From an uncultured Actinobaculum sp. (GTDB lineage: Bacteria; Actinomycetota; Actinomycetes; Actinomycetales; Actinomycetaceae), in contig CALIHR010000014.1 of assembly GCA_938020505.1 (NCBI GenBank), positions 1-64,000 on the forward strand: a stretch of 64,000 bases of DNA, given 5' to 3'. Positions 18,988-29,696 of the stretch are shown here, in pieces. The stretch's first letter is position 1. Each line of letters starts with the position of its first letter. Both the position numbers and the translations under genes were made by a program. The notes under the pieces are model-generated. The model had not been told where the DNA came from and did no database searches. It saw only the letters and a program-made list of their open reading frames with translations.

Positions 18988-20180
18988 CAGTCCTCCAAAA
19001 CTGCGATGCCCGGAAGCACCTTGCCCTCGAGGAACTCGAGGGAGGCGCCGCCGCCGGTGGAAATATGGGAAAACTTCGACTCGTCGAAGCCGAGGTTGCG
19101 AACGGCCGCGGCCGAGTCGCCGCCGCCGACGATGGTGAATCCGTCGGCGTCTTCCATCGCTTTCGCGACGGCGCGCGTGCCCGCGGAAAATGCGTCGAAC
19201 TCGAAAACGCCCATGGGGCCGTTCCATACGATCGTCTTCGAGTCGGCGATCGCGTCGGCGTAGGCCTTGGCCGTCTCCGGGCCGATGTCGAGGCCCATCT
19301 GGTCGGCCGGAATGGCGCTGGAGGCCACGACGGTCGCGGGGGCGTCGGCCGCGAACTTAGGCGCCACGACGGTGTCGACCGGAATGAGCAGCTTGACGCC
19401 GTTCTCCTTGGCCTTCTTCAGGTACTCCGCTGCGGTGGCGACCTGGTCGTCCTCGCGCAGCGAGGTTCCGACCTCGTGCCCTTCGGCGAGCAGGAACGTG
19501 TAGGCCATTCCGCCGCCGATGAGGAGCCGGTCGGCCTTGTCGAGCAGGTTCTCGATGACGCCGAGCTTGTCGGAGACCTTCGAGCCGCCGAGCACAACGG
19601 TGTAGGGCCGCTCGGGGTTCTTCGTGGCGCGGGAAAGCGAGTCGATCTCCTTGAAGACGAGCTCCCCTGCGGCCGAGGGAACGAGCTTGGCGATGTCGTA
19701 GACGGAGGCCTGCTTGCGGTGCACGACGCCGAAGCCGTCGGAGACGAAGACGTCCGCCAGCTTGGCGTACTCCTTGGCGAGCTCCTCCCGCTCGGCGTCG
19801 GCCTTCGAATCCTCGCGCTTGTCGAAGCGGACGTTCTCGAGAAGGACGATCTGGCCGTTCCCCAGCGCGTCGACCTTGGCGTGCGCGTCGGGGCCGACGG
19901 TGTCGGCGGCAAGCGGAACGTCTGCGCCCAGAAGCTCCGAAAGGCGCGCGGCCACGGGCGCGAGGGAGAACTCGGGCTTGACCTGGCCCTTGGGCCGGCC
20001 AAGGTGGGCAGAGACGACGACGCGCGCGCCGGCGTCGAGAAGCCTCTTAAGGGTGGGAAGGGCGGCGCGGATGCGGCCGTCGTCGGTGATGTTGCGATTC
20101 TCGTCAAGCGGGACGTTGAAGTCCGAGCGGACGAAAACCTTCTTGCCGGCGAGATCGCCGAGCGTGTCGATGGTCCTCAT
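18987..20180 (-). CDS. pgk: Phosphoglycerate kinase
   Basis: The enzyme makes ATP from 1,3-bisphosphoglycerate in glycolysis. The 397-residue product has the VRSDFNVPLD signature at the N-terminus, SAHLGRPKG near 59, GGSKVSDKL, and the nucleotide loop VGGGDSAAAV near residue 350. The start was set at the ATG preceded by AGAAAGGAAAAC. The frame is open for 10 further codons without such a site. The order is gap-pgk-tpiA. Confidence 0.97.
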   Translation of the reverse strand: MRTIDTLGDLAGKKVFVRSDFNVPLDENRNITDDGRIRAALPTLKRLLDAGARVVVSAHLGRPKGQVKPEFSLAPVAARLSELLGADVPLAADTVGPDAHAKVDALGNGQIVLLENVRFDKREDSKADAEREELAKEYAKLADVFVSDGFGVVHRKQASVYDIAKLVPSAAGELVFKEIDSLSRATKNPERPYTVVLGGSKVSDKLGVIENLLDKADRLLIGGGMAYTFLLAEGHEVGTSLREDDQVATAAEYLKKAKENGVKLLIPVDTVVAPKFAADAPATVVASSAIPADQMGLDIGPETAKAYADAIADSKTIVWNGPMGVFEFDAFSAGTRAVAKAMEDADGFTIVGGGDSAAAVRNLGFDESKFSHISTGGGASLEFLEGKVLPGIAVLED

Positions 20181-20199
20181 GTTTTCCTTTCTACGCACA

Positions 20200-20233
20200 G
20201 ATGCCCGCACACGCCGAGACGTGCGCGGGCATC
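20200..20233 (-). terminator. Imperfect hairpin between gap and pgk
   Basis: GATGCCCGC pairs with GCGGGCATC, extended by further imperfect pairs. It lies in the 70-bp gap-pgk spacer and may reduce read-through from the highly expressed gap gene. Confidence 0.5.
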
Positions 20234-20250
20234 ATGTCAATTCATTGACG

Positions 20251-21255
<1,005 letters not shown>

Positions 21256-21605
21256 TGTTTCCTCCTAGTGCGCTTTCACGCAGGTGGTCTTGGCCTGTTC
21301 GGCCATCTTTGCCGAACGTTGTACGTCCGGTGTACGTCTCAATTCTATTGGGCGAACTGCGAAGAGCCTAGGAATGCCCGCATCGTGGGCTGCGACCTTT
21401 CCCACACGTCGGCAAAGCCGCGGCCCGGGCGTGTGTAGAAAGTCCTAGGCCGACGCCGATTCGCCGCGCAAGCGCCGCCGTCGGAATGCACGTGTGGATT
21501 TCCGCCGGCGGGCGTCGGCGACTGGCCGCCGTCGCCGGGCGGCCGGGTTCGCTTTCCTGCGGCAGGCGCCCGCGTTCGCCGTTCGGCGTCTGTTTGGCGT
21601 TTGCG
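21256..21605. other. 350-bp intergenic region between gap and whiA
   Basis: No gene is supported here. It holds the gap promoter (TAGAAT at 21342-21347, minus strand), two copies of the rare hexamer CCTAGG at 21367 and 21444, and a 7-bp hairpin after whiA at 21516-21537 (CGGCGAC / GTCGCCG). Open frames on both strands are low-complexity Arg/Ala shadows. Confidence 0.6.
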
Positions 21606-22589
21606 TCAGGGGGCGTCGTGGCCCGCGGCGCGGGCGGCGTCGAGCGTCGAGGGGACGCCCAGCTCGGCGGCGCGCTTGTCGGCCATGGTGTTCAGGCGCC
21701 GGAGCCGCCCGGCCACCGCGTCCTTCGTGGCCGGAGGGTTGAGCCGCTCGCCGAGAAGATTGAGCGAATCCTCCGGGTACTTCATGCGGAATTCGCCGGC
21801 TTCGCGCAGATTGTCGGGGATGTCGTCGCCGAGGATTTCGAATGCGCGCTTGACCCGGATGACGGCTATGACGGCGGCGTCGGCGGAGCGGCGCATATTT
21901 GCGTCGTCGAAATTGGCAAGGCGGTTGGCCGATCCGTGGACCTCCCTCTCGACCCGCAGTTCCTCCCACTTCAAGACGACGTCGTTGGCGCCCATTCTCG
22001 TGAGCATTTCGGCGATCGCGTCGCCCTCGCGGATGTCGACGCGATGCGCCCCGCGCGACTCGCGCGCGCGATACGGGATCTCCATGCGCCGCGCCAATCC
22101 CCCCAGGGCGTAGGAGGATTCGAGGCTGGGGCAGATGACTTCGAGGGAGGCGTTGCGCCCCGGCTCCAAAAGGGACCCGCGAGCCAGGAAGGCGCCGCGC
22201 CAGGCGGCGGTGCCGTCGGCCTTGGACCCTCCGACGATCGCCGGCGGGAGCCCGCGCACGGGTCGGCCGTAGCTGTCGAGCAGGCCGAGGCGGCGCGCGA
22301 TGCGCTCGCCGTTGCTGGTGATGCGGACGAGGTAATGGTTTGACTGCCTCATGGACGAGGAGACCGTCAGAAGCTCGCTGCTTATGTTGAAAGCCTGGGA
22401 GACGAGGTCCCACAGGTGGCGGGCGCTCGCCGCGTGGCTCAGTTCCGCGTGAAGCGCGACCTTGCCTCCCGCGATTTGCAATCCGCCGGCAAAGCGAAAC
22501 ATCGTCGAGACCTCCGCGATCACGCACGAGAGCATGCGCGGGCGGACTTGCGAAAGTTCGTCTTTGGCTAATTGGGTCAATGCTGGCAT
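21606..22589 (-). CDS. whiA: Sporulation/cell-division regulator WhiA
   Basis: WhiA is a DNA-binding protein with a degenerate LAGLIDADG homing-endonuclease fold and a C-terminal helix-turn-helix. In actinobacteria it controls septation and cell-cycle genes. The 327 residues show KDELSQVRP at the start, GAFLARGSL near 112, and the C-terminal ALGER/L and AGRLRRLNTMADKR segments. I chose the ATG with GGAAG upstream (MPALTQ...). An earlier ATG overlapping the yvcK stop has no ribosome site and would add 20 residues. It ends the rapZ-yvcK-whiA set. Confidence 0.93.
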   Translation of the reverse strand: MPALTQLAKDELSQVRPRMLSCVIAEVSTMFRFAGGLQIAGGKVALHAELSHAASARHLWDLVSQAFNISSELLTVSSSMRQSNHYLVRITSNGERIARRLGLLDSYGRPVRGLPPAIVGGSKADGTAAWRGAFLARGSLLEPGRNASLEVICPSLESSYALGGLARRMEIPYRARESRGAHRVDIREGDAIAEMLTRMGANDVVLKWEELRVEREVHGSANRLANFDDANMRRSADAAVIAVIRVKRAFEILGDDIPDNLREAGEFRMKYPEDSLNLLGERLNPPATKDAVAGRLRRLNTMADKRAAELGVPSTLDAARAAGHDAP

Positions 22590-22645
22590 TGGCTTCTTCC
22601 GTTGACTGATGATTGCGGGGAACGCCTGATCGGGGGCGCGCCGGG

Positions 22646-23671
22646 TCATTCGGCGCCGGCGATATCCCCGAAGATCCCCGAAAACGCGTCGCGATACGCC
22701 GCTGCGAGCCGCAGCGGGTCGTGGCGGGCCGATCCGTCGCTCATTCTAACCTGCCTCAAAAGAAGTTGCGCTCCGCATTCTGTGGCGGCCCTCTCAGCTC
22801 CGTCGATGTCGTCGATGCTCGTCGGGTCGGCGACAATGATATCGAATCGCAGCTCCGGGCAGTGGTCTTTCAGAGAGCGTATATGCGCGGCCGCCCCCAT
22901 TCCCTTCGTCTCTTTGTCGGCGTTGAGGTTGAGTGCGAGGGCCTTCCGCGCCTTCGTCGTGCACAGGGCCTCGCGAAGCTTGGGAACCAGGAAATGGGGA
23001 ATGACGGACGTGTACCACGATCCTGGGCCGACGATCACCCAGTCGGCGTCGAGGATCGCCTTGACGGCTTCGGGCTGGGCGGGGGGATTTTTCGGGACGA
23101 CGCCGATGTGCTCGACGGTCCCCGGGGTGCTGGCCACCGCGACCTGGCCGCGAATGGGCGCCTTGGGCCCGCCGAAGTCCACGATCGCCTCGATTTCCAG
23201 CGGGGTCGGCGACATCGGGAGCACTCGCCCCTTGATGCCGAGCAGCTGCCCGACCCAGTCGAGGGCGAGGACGGAGTCGCCCATCTGCTCCCACAGCGCG
23301 AGAATCAACAGATTGCCGAGCGCGTGGCCGCTCATCGGGCCGTTGGATGTGAAGCGATGCTGGAGGACGTCCCGCCACGTCTGCCCCCATTCGCCGTCGT
23401 CGCACAGCGCCGAGAGGGCCATCCGAAGGTCGCCCGGGGGGAGCACGCCGAATTCTTTGCGCAGCCTGCCGGAGGATCCGCCGTCGTCGGCGACCGTGAC
23501 CACGGCGGTGACGTTGTGCGTCATGAGGCGCAACGCCGAAAGGCTGGCGAAAAGGCCGTGTCCGCCGCCGAGGGCCACGACTTTGGGGCCGTAGAATCCG
23601 CGTTTGGCGTCGTCCGCCCCGTTTATTCGCTGCGGGGCGCCCATTCGCGGTCTATGCGGTGCCTCGCTCAT
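22646..23671 (-). CDS. yvcK: YvcK/CofD-family gluconeogenesis factor
   Basis: YvcK proteins bind UDP-sugars and influence the choice between gluconeogenesis and cell-wall precursor synthesis. The 341-residue protein has the family's GGGHGLFASLSALR loop, TVADDGGSSGRLR near 55, PPGDLRMAL and the GNLLI segment. The start overlaps the rapZ stop (ATGA). The longer upstream frame is inside rapZ and was rejected. Confidence 0.92.
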   Translation of the reverse strand: MSEAPHRPRMGAPQRINGADDAKRGFYGPKVVALGGGHGLFASLSALRLMTHNVTAVVTVADDGGSSGRLRKEFGVLPPGDLRMALSALCDDGEWGQTWRDVLQHRFTSNGPMSGHALGNLLILALWEQMGDSVLALDWVGQLLGIKGRVLPMSPTPLEIEAIVDFGGPKAPIRGQVAVASTPGTVEHIGVVPKNPPAQPEAVKAILDADWVIVGPGSWYTSVIPHFLVPKLREALCTTKARKALALNLNADKETKGMGAAAHIRSLKDHCPELRFDIIVADPTSIDDIDGAERAATECGAQLLLRQVRMSDGSARHDPLRLAAAYRDAFSGIFGDIAGAE

Positions 23672-24615
23672 TCGCGCCCCACGTCTCTGTGGATCGTCCG
23701 CACCGCCTGGCCCGAGGCGCGGAGTTTTTCGGAGATGGCCTCGGCGACGGCGACCGATCGATGTTTGCCGCCCGTGCACCCCACGGCAAACGTCACGAAA
23801 GGCTTGAGTTCGCGAGCGTATCCCTGGAGCACCTCGAGGATGAGCGACGTGTATTTCTCGACGAACGCGGCGCCCCCGACCTTTTCGAGGACGAAGTTCG
23901 CCACCGGCTCGTCGCGCCCCGTCAAATGCCGCAGTTCGCTGACCCAGTAGGGGTTGGGCAGGAAGCGGACGTCGACGACGTTGTCGGCGTCGACCGGCAG
24001 CCCGTATTTGAAGCCGAAGGACATCACGGTGACGCGAACGTCGGATTGGGCTTCGTCGGCCACAAGGCCCCTGATTTTGCGCGCGAGATCGTGGACGGAG
24101 TACCCGCTCGTGTCGATGATGATGTTCGCCTGTTTGCGCATGTCGTCGAGCAGGGCGCGTTCGGCCGCGATTCCGTCGAGCACCCGGCCGTCTCCCTGGA
24201 GGGGGTGCGGGCGGCGGACGCTGTCATATCGCTTGACCAGCTCGTCGTCGCTGCAATCGAGGAAGAGCAGGCGGTAGTTGAAGCCCGACTCTTTGAGGCC
24301 GGCGAGTATGGATGAGAATTCGGCGAAGAATTCGCGGGAGCGCACGTCGACGACGACGGCGAGGCGCCGCACTCCCCCGTCCGGCGTCATCATCCCCGTC
24401 AGGGCGCGCAAAAGGCGCGGCGGGAGATTGTCGACGACGTACCAATCGAGGTCCTCGAGCGTGTCCGCCGCGCGGGTGCGCCCCGCCCCCGACATTCCGC
24501 TGATGATGAGGAGCTCGGGCTGATCGCTGGGCGGCAGCTTCGCAGCTTCGTCCCGCTCCGGCACACAAGCCGGGATGAGGCCCGTGTCGTTGATGTCGTC
24601 CATGGATAACATCAT
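23668..24615 (-). CDS. rapZ: RNase adapter / nucleotide-binding protein RapZ (YvcJ)
   Basis: RapZ-type proteins are P-loop ATPases that bind RNA or regulate amino-sugar metabolism; the function in actinobacteria is less clear. The 315 residues show the P-loop GMSGAGRT near residue 37, LDCSDDELVKRYDSVRRPHPL near 115, MSFGFKYGLP, and the C-terminal CTGGKHRSVA motif. Three in-frame ATGs occur close together; the first has GAGG 8 nt upstream. The 101-bp space after uvrC carries no visible terminator. Confidence 0.92.
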   Translation of the reverse strand: MMLSMDDINDTGLIPACVPERDEAAKLPPSDQPELLIISGMSGAGRTRAADTLEDLDWYVVDNLPPRLLRALTGMMTPDGGVRRLAVVVDVRSREFFAEFSSILAGLKESGFNYRLLFLDCSDDELVKRYDSVRRPHPLQGDGRVLDGIAAERALLDDMRKQANIIIDTSGYSVHDLARKIRGLVADEAQSDVRVTVMSFGFKYGLPVDADNVVDVRFLPNPYWVSELRHLTGRDEPVANFVLEKVGGAAFVEKYTSLILEVLQGYARELKPFVTFAVGCTGGKHRSVAVAEAISEKLRASGQAVRTIHRDVGRE

Positions 24616-24716
24616 GCCACAGACCTCAGTCGCCGCCCCAGAAAACCGCTGTCGGCAAAAGCCGGGAGCCGGGCCGGCCCCCGCCGACGTTCGCCCCGCG
24701 CCCGAAAACTGCCGCG

Positions 24717-26840
24717 TCAGCCCGCGTCTGAGAAATGCTCGGCGATGGCGCGCGCCAGGGCGGGGCCGATTCCCGGGACCTTGAGCAGCTCCTCTTGGGA
24801 GGCCGCCTTGATCTTTGCGAGCGACCCCAGCGAGCCCAGAAGCGCCTTCTGCTTGGCCGCCCCCAAGCCGGGCACGGCGTCCAGCGCGGACCGGGTCATG
24901 GCCTTTGCCCGCTTTTTCCTGTGGAACGTGATGGCGAACCGGTGCGATTCGTCGCGCAGCTGCTGGAGAAGCCGCAGCGAAGGCGAGCGCCTCGGCAGGA
25001 CGACGGGGAAGTCCTCGCCCGGGATCCACACCTCTTCGAGTCTTTTCGCCAGGCCGACGATGCGGACGTCCGCTCCGGTTTCCTCGACGGCCCTCTGGGC
25101 CGCGTTGACCTGCGGCAGCCCGCCGTCGACCACTATGAGGTCAGGCTTATAAGCGAACCTTCGGGGGGCGCTCGGCCGCTCGGCGGCCTGGGGGACGTCG
25201 CCGCCGGCCTCGGCCCCGCCGGGCGTTGCGCCACCCGCGCCGTCCGCTTTCGCCGCGGCGTCGGAGGCTTCGGAAATCTGCTCAGGCTCGCGGGGTCTTT
25301 CGGCTTCGCCGGCGGCTTTCGCGCGATCGCCTCGATCCTCGTCCTCGGCCGCGCCGACGTCGTCGCCCGCCGCTCCGGCGAGGAGCCTGGCGAGCCTGCG
25401 GCGCAGCACCTCGTCCATCGCCGCCGTGTCGTCCGCGGCGCCCTCGCCGTCGGGCCCTCGCACGATGAAGTGCCTGTAGTCGGCCTTCTTTGCCAAGCCG
25501 TCCTCGAAGACCACCATTGAAGCCACCTGGTGCGTGCCCTGGGTGTGCGAAACGTCGTAACACTCGATCCGCAGGGGCGCGCGATCGAGCTCGAGGGCGT
25601 CTCGCAGCTCCTCCAACGCCTGGGATCGGACGGTGATGTCGCCGGCCCGGGCAAGTTTGTGGCGGGCGAGCGCCTGCTCGGCGTTGAGCCGCACGGTGTG
25701 TGCGAGCTTGGCCTTGTCGCCGCGGCGCGGCGTCTTCAGGCGGACCGCCCCTCCCCTGCGCTCGGCGAGCCACTTTTGAAGCTCGAGCGCGTCCTCGGGC
25801 AGCCCCGGAACCCATATTTCCGAAGGGATCGCCCCGAGCGGCGTGTGCGCGCGGTCGTCCACGCTGCGCGAGGCCTCGGGCACGGCGACGACGTCGTCGA
25901 ACTTCACGTCGCCGTAAACCTGCAGCAGAAGGTTCGAAACGATCTCGGACAGTTCGAGGCCGCCGATCTCGTCGCTTATCCACGCCTGCTGGCCGCGGAT
26001 CCTGCCGCCGCGGACGTAGAAGACCTGTACAGAGGCTTCAATCTCGTCGAACGCGATGCCGAAAATGTCGACGTCGAGGTTCTCGTTCAAAACGATGACG
26101 TTGCGCTCGTTGACCGCCTCGAGCGCGGATATTTCGTCGCGCAGCCTGGCGGCCGTTTCGTACTCTTCGGCATTGGCCGCCTCGAGCATTCGTTTGCGAC
26201 GCGTCGCTATCGCCTTCGAGCCGCCGCCTTCCATGAACCGGATGAGGCTCATGGCCGTTTCGCGATGCTCTTCGGGCGTGACCCTTTCGATGCACGGCGC
26301 GCTGCATTTTCCGATGTGCCCGAACAGGCAGGGGCGGCCCAGGCGCCGGGCCTGGTTGAACTGGCCTTTCGTGCACGAACGCATGGGGAACACGCTCAGC
26401 AGCCGGTCGAGCGTTTCGCGTATCGCCCACACTTTCGTGTACGGGCCGAGGTAGCGCGTGCCCTTCCTGTGCTCTTGGCGGGTCACCCACACCCGGGGAT
26501 ATTCCTCGCCCAGCGAGACCGCCAGGTAGGGATAGGACTTGTTGTCGCGGAAAACGACGTTGAAGGGCGGCGTGAACTCGTTGATCCACAGGTATTCGAG
26601 GGTGAGGGCCTCGACCTCGGAGCCGACGACCACCCATTTTACATCCTCGGCCGTGTAGACCATGGTGCGAATGCGGTCTGACAGGCCGGCCGGGTCCTGG
26701 AAGTAGCTCGAAAGCCGGGCGCGCAGATTCTTGGCCTTGCCGACGTAGAGGACCCGCCCTTCGCCGTCGAGGAACCGATAGACCCCCGGCTGCGTGGGTA
26801 TGGCGCCCTGCTCGGGCCTGTACTGACGGGGATCGGCCAT
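24717..26840 (-). CDS. uvrC: Excinuclease ABC subunit C
   Basis: UvrC makes both incisions in nucleotide excision repair. The 707 residues include the GIY-YIG nuclease (about 15-95, PGVYRF ... LYVGKAKNLR), a UVR motif near 205-240, the RNase H-like nuclease (ECYDVSHTQG, IVVDGGLPQV) and C-terminal helix-hairpin-helix repeats. It is longer than usual because a ~75-residue Ala/Glu/Gly-rich insert (about 485-560) splits the RNase H domain. Its ATG touches the uvrA stop with no gap. Confidence 0.95.
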   Translation of the reverse strand: MADPRQYRPEQGAIPTQPGVYRFLDGEGRVLYVGKAKNLRARLSSYFQDPAGLSDRIRTMVYTAEDVKWVVVGSEVEALTLEYLWINEFTPPFNVVFRDNKSYPYLAVSLGEEYPRVWVTRQEHRKGTRYLGPYTKVWAIRETLDRLLSVFPMRSCTKGQFNQARRLGRPCLFGHIGKCSAPCIERVTPEEHRETAMSLIRFMEGGGSKAIATRRKRMLEAANAEEYETAARLRDEISALEAVNERNVIVLNENLDVDIFGIAFDEIEASVQVFYVRGGRIRGQQAWISDEIGGLELSEIVSNLLLQVYGDVKFDDVVAVPEASRSVDDRAHTPLGAIPSEIWVPGLPEDALELQKWLAERRGGAVRLKTPRRGDKAKLAHTVRLNAEQALARHKLARAGDITVRSQALEELRDALELDRAPLRIECYDVSHTQGTHQVASMVVFEDGLAKKADYRHFIVRGPDGEGAADDTAAMDEVLRRRLARLLAGAAGDDVGAAEDEDRGDRAKAAGEAERPREPEQISEASDAAAKADGAGGATPGGAEAGGDVPQAAERPSAPRRFAYKPDLIVVDGGLPQVNAAQRAVEETGADVRIVGLAKRLEEVWIPGEDFPVVLPRRSPSLRLLQQLRDESHRFAITFHRKKRAKAMTRSALDAVPGLGAAKQKALLGSLGSLAKIKAASQEELLKVPGIGPALARAIAEHFSDAG

Positions 26841-29678
26841 CTAACGCTCCAGCATGGGCGCCAGGAATCGGCCGGTGTGCGAGCCTTCGACTTCAGCGAC
26901 GTCCTCGGGCGTGCCCTCGGCGATGACGCGCCCGCCGCCGTCGCCGCCTTCGGGGCCCATGTCGATCACCCAGTCCGCGCTTTTGACGACGTCGAGGTTG
27001 TGCTCGATGACGATCACGGTGTTGCCTTTGTCCGCCAGAGACTGGAGGACCTGGAGGAGTTTGCGGACGTCCTCGAAGTGAAGGCCCGTGGTCGGCTCGT
27101 CGAGGATGTAGACGGTTTTTCCGCTCGAGCGCCGGTGCAGCTCGGAGGCCAGCTTGACGCGCTGGGCTTCGCCGCCGGAGAGCGTGGTGGCCGACTGGCC
27201 GAGCTTGACGTAGCCGAGGCCCACCCTTTCGAGGGTCTGCAGGTAGCGCCGGATCGCGCTGATCGGCTCGAAGAAGACGGCGGCCTCCGCAATCGTCATG
27301 GCGAGGACGTCGCTGACGTTCTTGCCGTTGTAGGCCACCTCCAAGGTCTCGCGGTTGTACCGGGCCCCGTTGCACACCTCGCACGGAACGTAGACGTCCG
27401 GAAGGAAGTTCATTTCGATCTTGATCGTGCCGTCTCCCCTGCACGCCTCGCAGCGCCCGCCTTTGACGTTGAAGGAGAACCGCCCGGGCCCGTATCCGCG
27501 GACCTTCGCCTCGGCGGTCTGCGCGAACAGGGCGCGAATCTTGTCCCACACGCCCGTGTACGTGGCCGGATTGGAGCGAGGCGTGCGCCCGATGGGCGAC
27601 TGGTCGACGTGGACCACCTTGTCGAGGCCTCCCGCTCCCGTGACCGACTTGTGCCGCCCGGGGATCGTCTGCGCCCCGTTGAGCGTGTTCGCCAGGGACT
27701 CGTGGAGGATCTGGTTGACCAGAGTGGACTTGCCGGAGCCCGACACGCCCGTCACGGCCGTCACCACGGAAAGGGGGAAAGAGACGTCGATCCCCTTGAG
27801 GTTGTTTTCCCTCGCCCCCTTGACCTTGATCGCACGCTTCGGGTCGACGCGGCGCCGCTCGCGGGGAACCTCGATTTTCCGTTTTCCCGCGAGGTACTGC
27901 CCGGTCATCGAGTCTTCGCACGCGCTCAGCCCCGCGCTCGGACCCGAGTAGACGACCTCGCCGCCGAGGGCTCCGGCGCCGGGGCCGATGTCGACGACCC
28001 AGTCGGCGGTCCGGATCGTGTCCTCGTCGTGTTCGACGACGATGAGCGTGTTGCCGATGTCGCGCAGCCGGGTGAGCGTGGCGATGAGCCTCTCGTTGTC
28101 CCTTTGATGAAGGCCGATCGACGGTTCGTCGAGGACGTAGAGGACGCCCGCGAGCCCCGCGCCGATCTGGGTGGCGAGGCGAATGCGCTGGGCCTCGCCC
28201 CCGGAAAGCGTGGAGGCGCCGCGCGACAGGCTCAGATAGGTCAGGCCGACGTCGACCAGGAATCCCAGACGAGCCTTGATCTCTTTGAGGACCTGCTCGG
28301 CGATCTTCGCCTGGCGCGAGTCGAGTTTGACGGTGTCGGCGAACTTCTTCGCCTCGTCGATGGAGAGCCGGCAGACGTCGTCGATGTTCTTTCCGTCGAT
28401 GCGCACCGCAAGGACCTCCGGCCGCAGCCGGGCGCCCCCGCACGCCTCGCAGTCCACCTCGCGCATGTAGCCTTCGTATCGGTTGCGCGACCAGTCGGAC
28501 TCGGTCTCGCCGTGCTTGCGCTTGACGTAGGCGACGACGCCCTCGAATCCCGTGCCGTACGTGCGCTCCTTGCCCCATCGGTTGCGATAGGTCACGCGCA
28601 CCTTGTAGTCCTTGCCCCGCAAAATGGCGTTCTTCGCCTTCGCCGGGAGGTCTCGCCACGGCGTGTCGACGTCGAAGCCCAAATCTTTGCCGAGGGCTTC
28701 AAGCTGCCTGGTGAAGAAATCCTGGTGGATCGTCCACGGGGCCACGGCGCCCTCGCGCAGGGTGAGCGAATCGTCGGGAACGACCAGTTCGGGGTCCACC
28801 TGCAGATGCGAACCGATTCCGTCGCAGTCCGGGCATGCGCCGTAGGGCGCGTTGAAGGAGAAGGTGCGCGGCTCGATTTCCTCGATTCCCAGCTCGTGCT
28901 CGTTCGGGCACGAACGCTTTTCCGAGTATCTGCGCTCGCGCGCCGGGTCGTCCGCGGGGGCGTCGACCTTCTCGACGGCGACGAAGCCGCCGGCGAGCCT
29001 CAGGGCCGTCTCGATCGAGTCGTTCAGGCGCGAGGATATGCCGTCTCTGATGACGAGCCGGTCGACGACGACGTCGATGTCGTGCTTGACGTTCTTTTCC
29101 AGCTTCGGCGGGCTGTCGAGGCGGACGACCTCGCCGTCGACCCGCGCTCGGGAAAAGCCGTCGGAGGCGAGCTGGGAGAACAGCTCCGCGTACTCGCCTT
29201 TGCGGCCGCGGGCGACCGGCGCGAGAACCTGGAAGCGCGTGCCTTCGGGCAAAGCCGACACGCTGTCGGTGATCTGCTCGGCGCTCTGGGCGCGGATCTG
29301 CTCGCCGCATTCCGGGCAGAACTGGACGCCGGCGCGCGCGAAAAGCAGGCGCAGGTAGTCGTATATTTCGGTCACCGTGCCGACTGTCGAGCGAGGGTTG
29401 TGGTTCGTGGACTTTTGATCGATCGAAACAGCCGGGGAAAGCCCCTCGATGAAATCGACGTCGGGCTTGTCCATCCTCCCGAGGAACATTCTGGCGTAGG
29501 AGCTGAGGGACTCAATGTACCTGCGCTGCCCCTCGGCGAAAATCGTGTCGAACGCCAGGGACGACTTGCCAGACCCGGAAAGCCCCGTGAATACGACCAT
29601 TTTGTCGCGGGGAATGCTGAGGTCGACGTTTTTGAGGTTGTGTTCACGTGCGCCTTGGATGCGGATCTCGTCAATCAC
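26841..29678 (-). CDS. uvrA: Excinuclease ABC subunit A
   Basis: UvrA is the damage-sensing ABC ATPase of nucleotide excision repair. The 945-residue length is normal. Visible are two Walker A loops (GLSGSGKSSLA near 33 and GVSGSGKSTL near 640), two LSGGEAQR signatures, and Cys-rich zinc modules (CPEC ... ; CEACRGDG ... CEVCNG). The GTG start lies 6 nt after a TAGAAT box with no ribosome site, so translation is probably leaderless. A LexA box overlaps the -35 region. Because uvrC abuts uvrA and rapZ-yvcK-whiA follow, SOS induction may reach these genes. Confidence 0.97.
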   Translation of the reverse strand: MIDEIRIQGAREHNLKNVDLSIPRDKMVVFTGLSGSGKSSLAFDTIFAEGQRRYIESLSSYARMFLGRMDKPDVDFIEGLSPAVSIDQKSTNHNPRSTVGTVTEIYDYLRLLFARAGVQFCPECGEQIRAQSAEQITDSVSALPEGTRFQVLAPVARGRKGEYAELFSQLASDGFSRARVDGEVVRLDSPPKLEKNVKHDIDVVVDRLVIRDGISSRLNDSIETALRLAGGFVAVEKVDAPADDPARERRYSEKRSCPNEHELGIEEIEPRTFSFNAPYGACPDCDGIGSHLQVDPELVVPDDSLTLREGAVAPWTIHQDFFTRQLEALGKDLGFDVDTPWRDLPAKAKNAILRGKDYKVRVTYRNRWGKERTYGTGFEGVVAYVKRKHGETESDWSRNRYEGYMREVDCEACGGARLRPEVLAVRIDGKNIDDVCRLSIDEAKKFADTVKLDSRQAKIAEQVLKEIKARLGFLVDVGLTYLSLSRGASTLSGGEAQRIRLATQIGAGLAGVLYVLDEPSIGLHQRDNERLIATLTRLRDIGNTLIVVEHDEDTIRTADWVVDIGPGAGALGGEVVYSGPSAGLSACEDSMTGQYLAGKRKIEVPRERRRVDPKRAIKVKGARENNLKGIDVSFPLSVVTAVTGVSGSGKSTLVNQILHESLANTLNGAQTIPGRHKSVTGAGGLDKVVHVDQSPIGRTPRSNPATYTGVWDKIRALFAQTAEAKVRGYGPGRFSFNVKGGRCEACRGDGTIKIEMNFLPDVYVPCEVCNGARYNRETLEVAYNGKNVSDVLAMTIAEAAVFFEPISAIRRYLQTLERVGLGYVKLGQSATTLSGGEAQRVKLASELHRRSSGKTVYILDEPTTGLHFEDVRKLLQVLQSLADKGNTVIVIEHNLDVVKSADWVIDMGPEGGDGGGRVIAEGTPEDVAEVEGSHTGRFLAPMLER

Positions 29679-29684
29679 CCGGCA

Positions 29685-29690
29685 ATTCTA
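29685..29690 (-). promoter_or_regulatory. -10 box of uvrA (leaderless)
   Basis: TAGAAT on the minus strand is separated by 6 nt from the GTG start codon of uvrA. Confidence 0.5.
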
Positions 29691-29696
29691 TCGTCT

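Noticed and set aside
21486..22343. 285-codon plus-strand frame covering the gap-whiA spacer and antisense to whiA
   Set aside because: It is mostly antisense to whiA, has no ribosome site or motif, and its intergenic part is Arg/Gly-rich noise.
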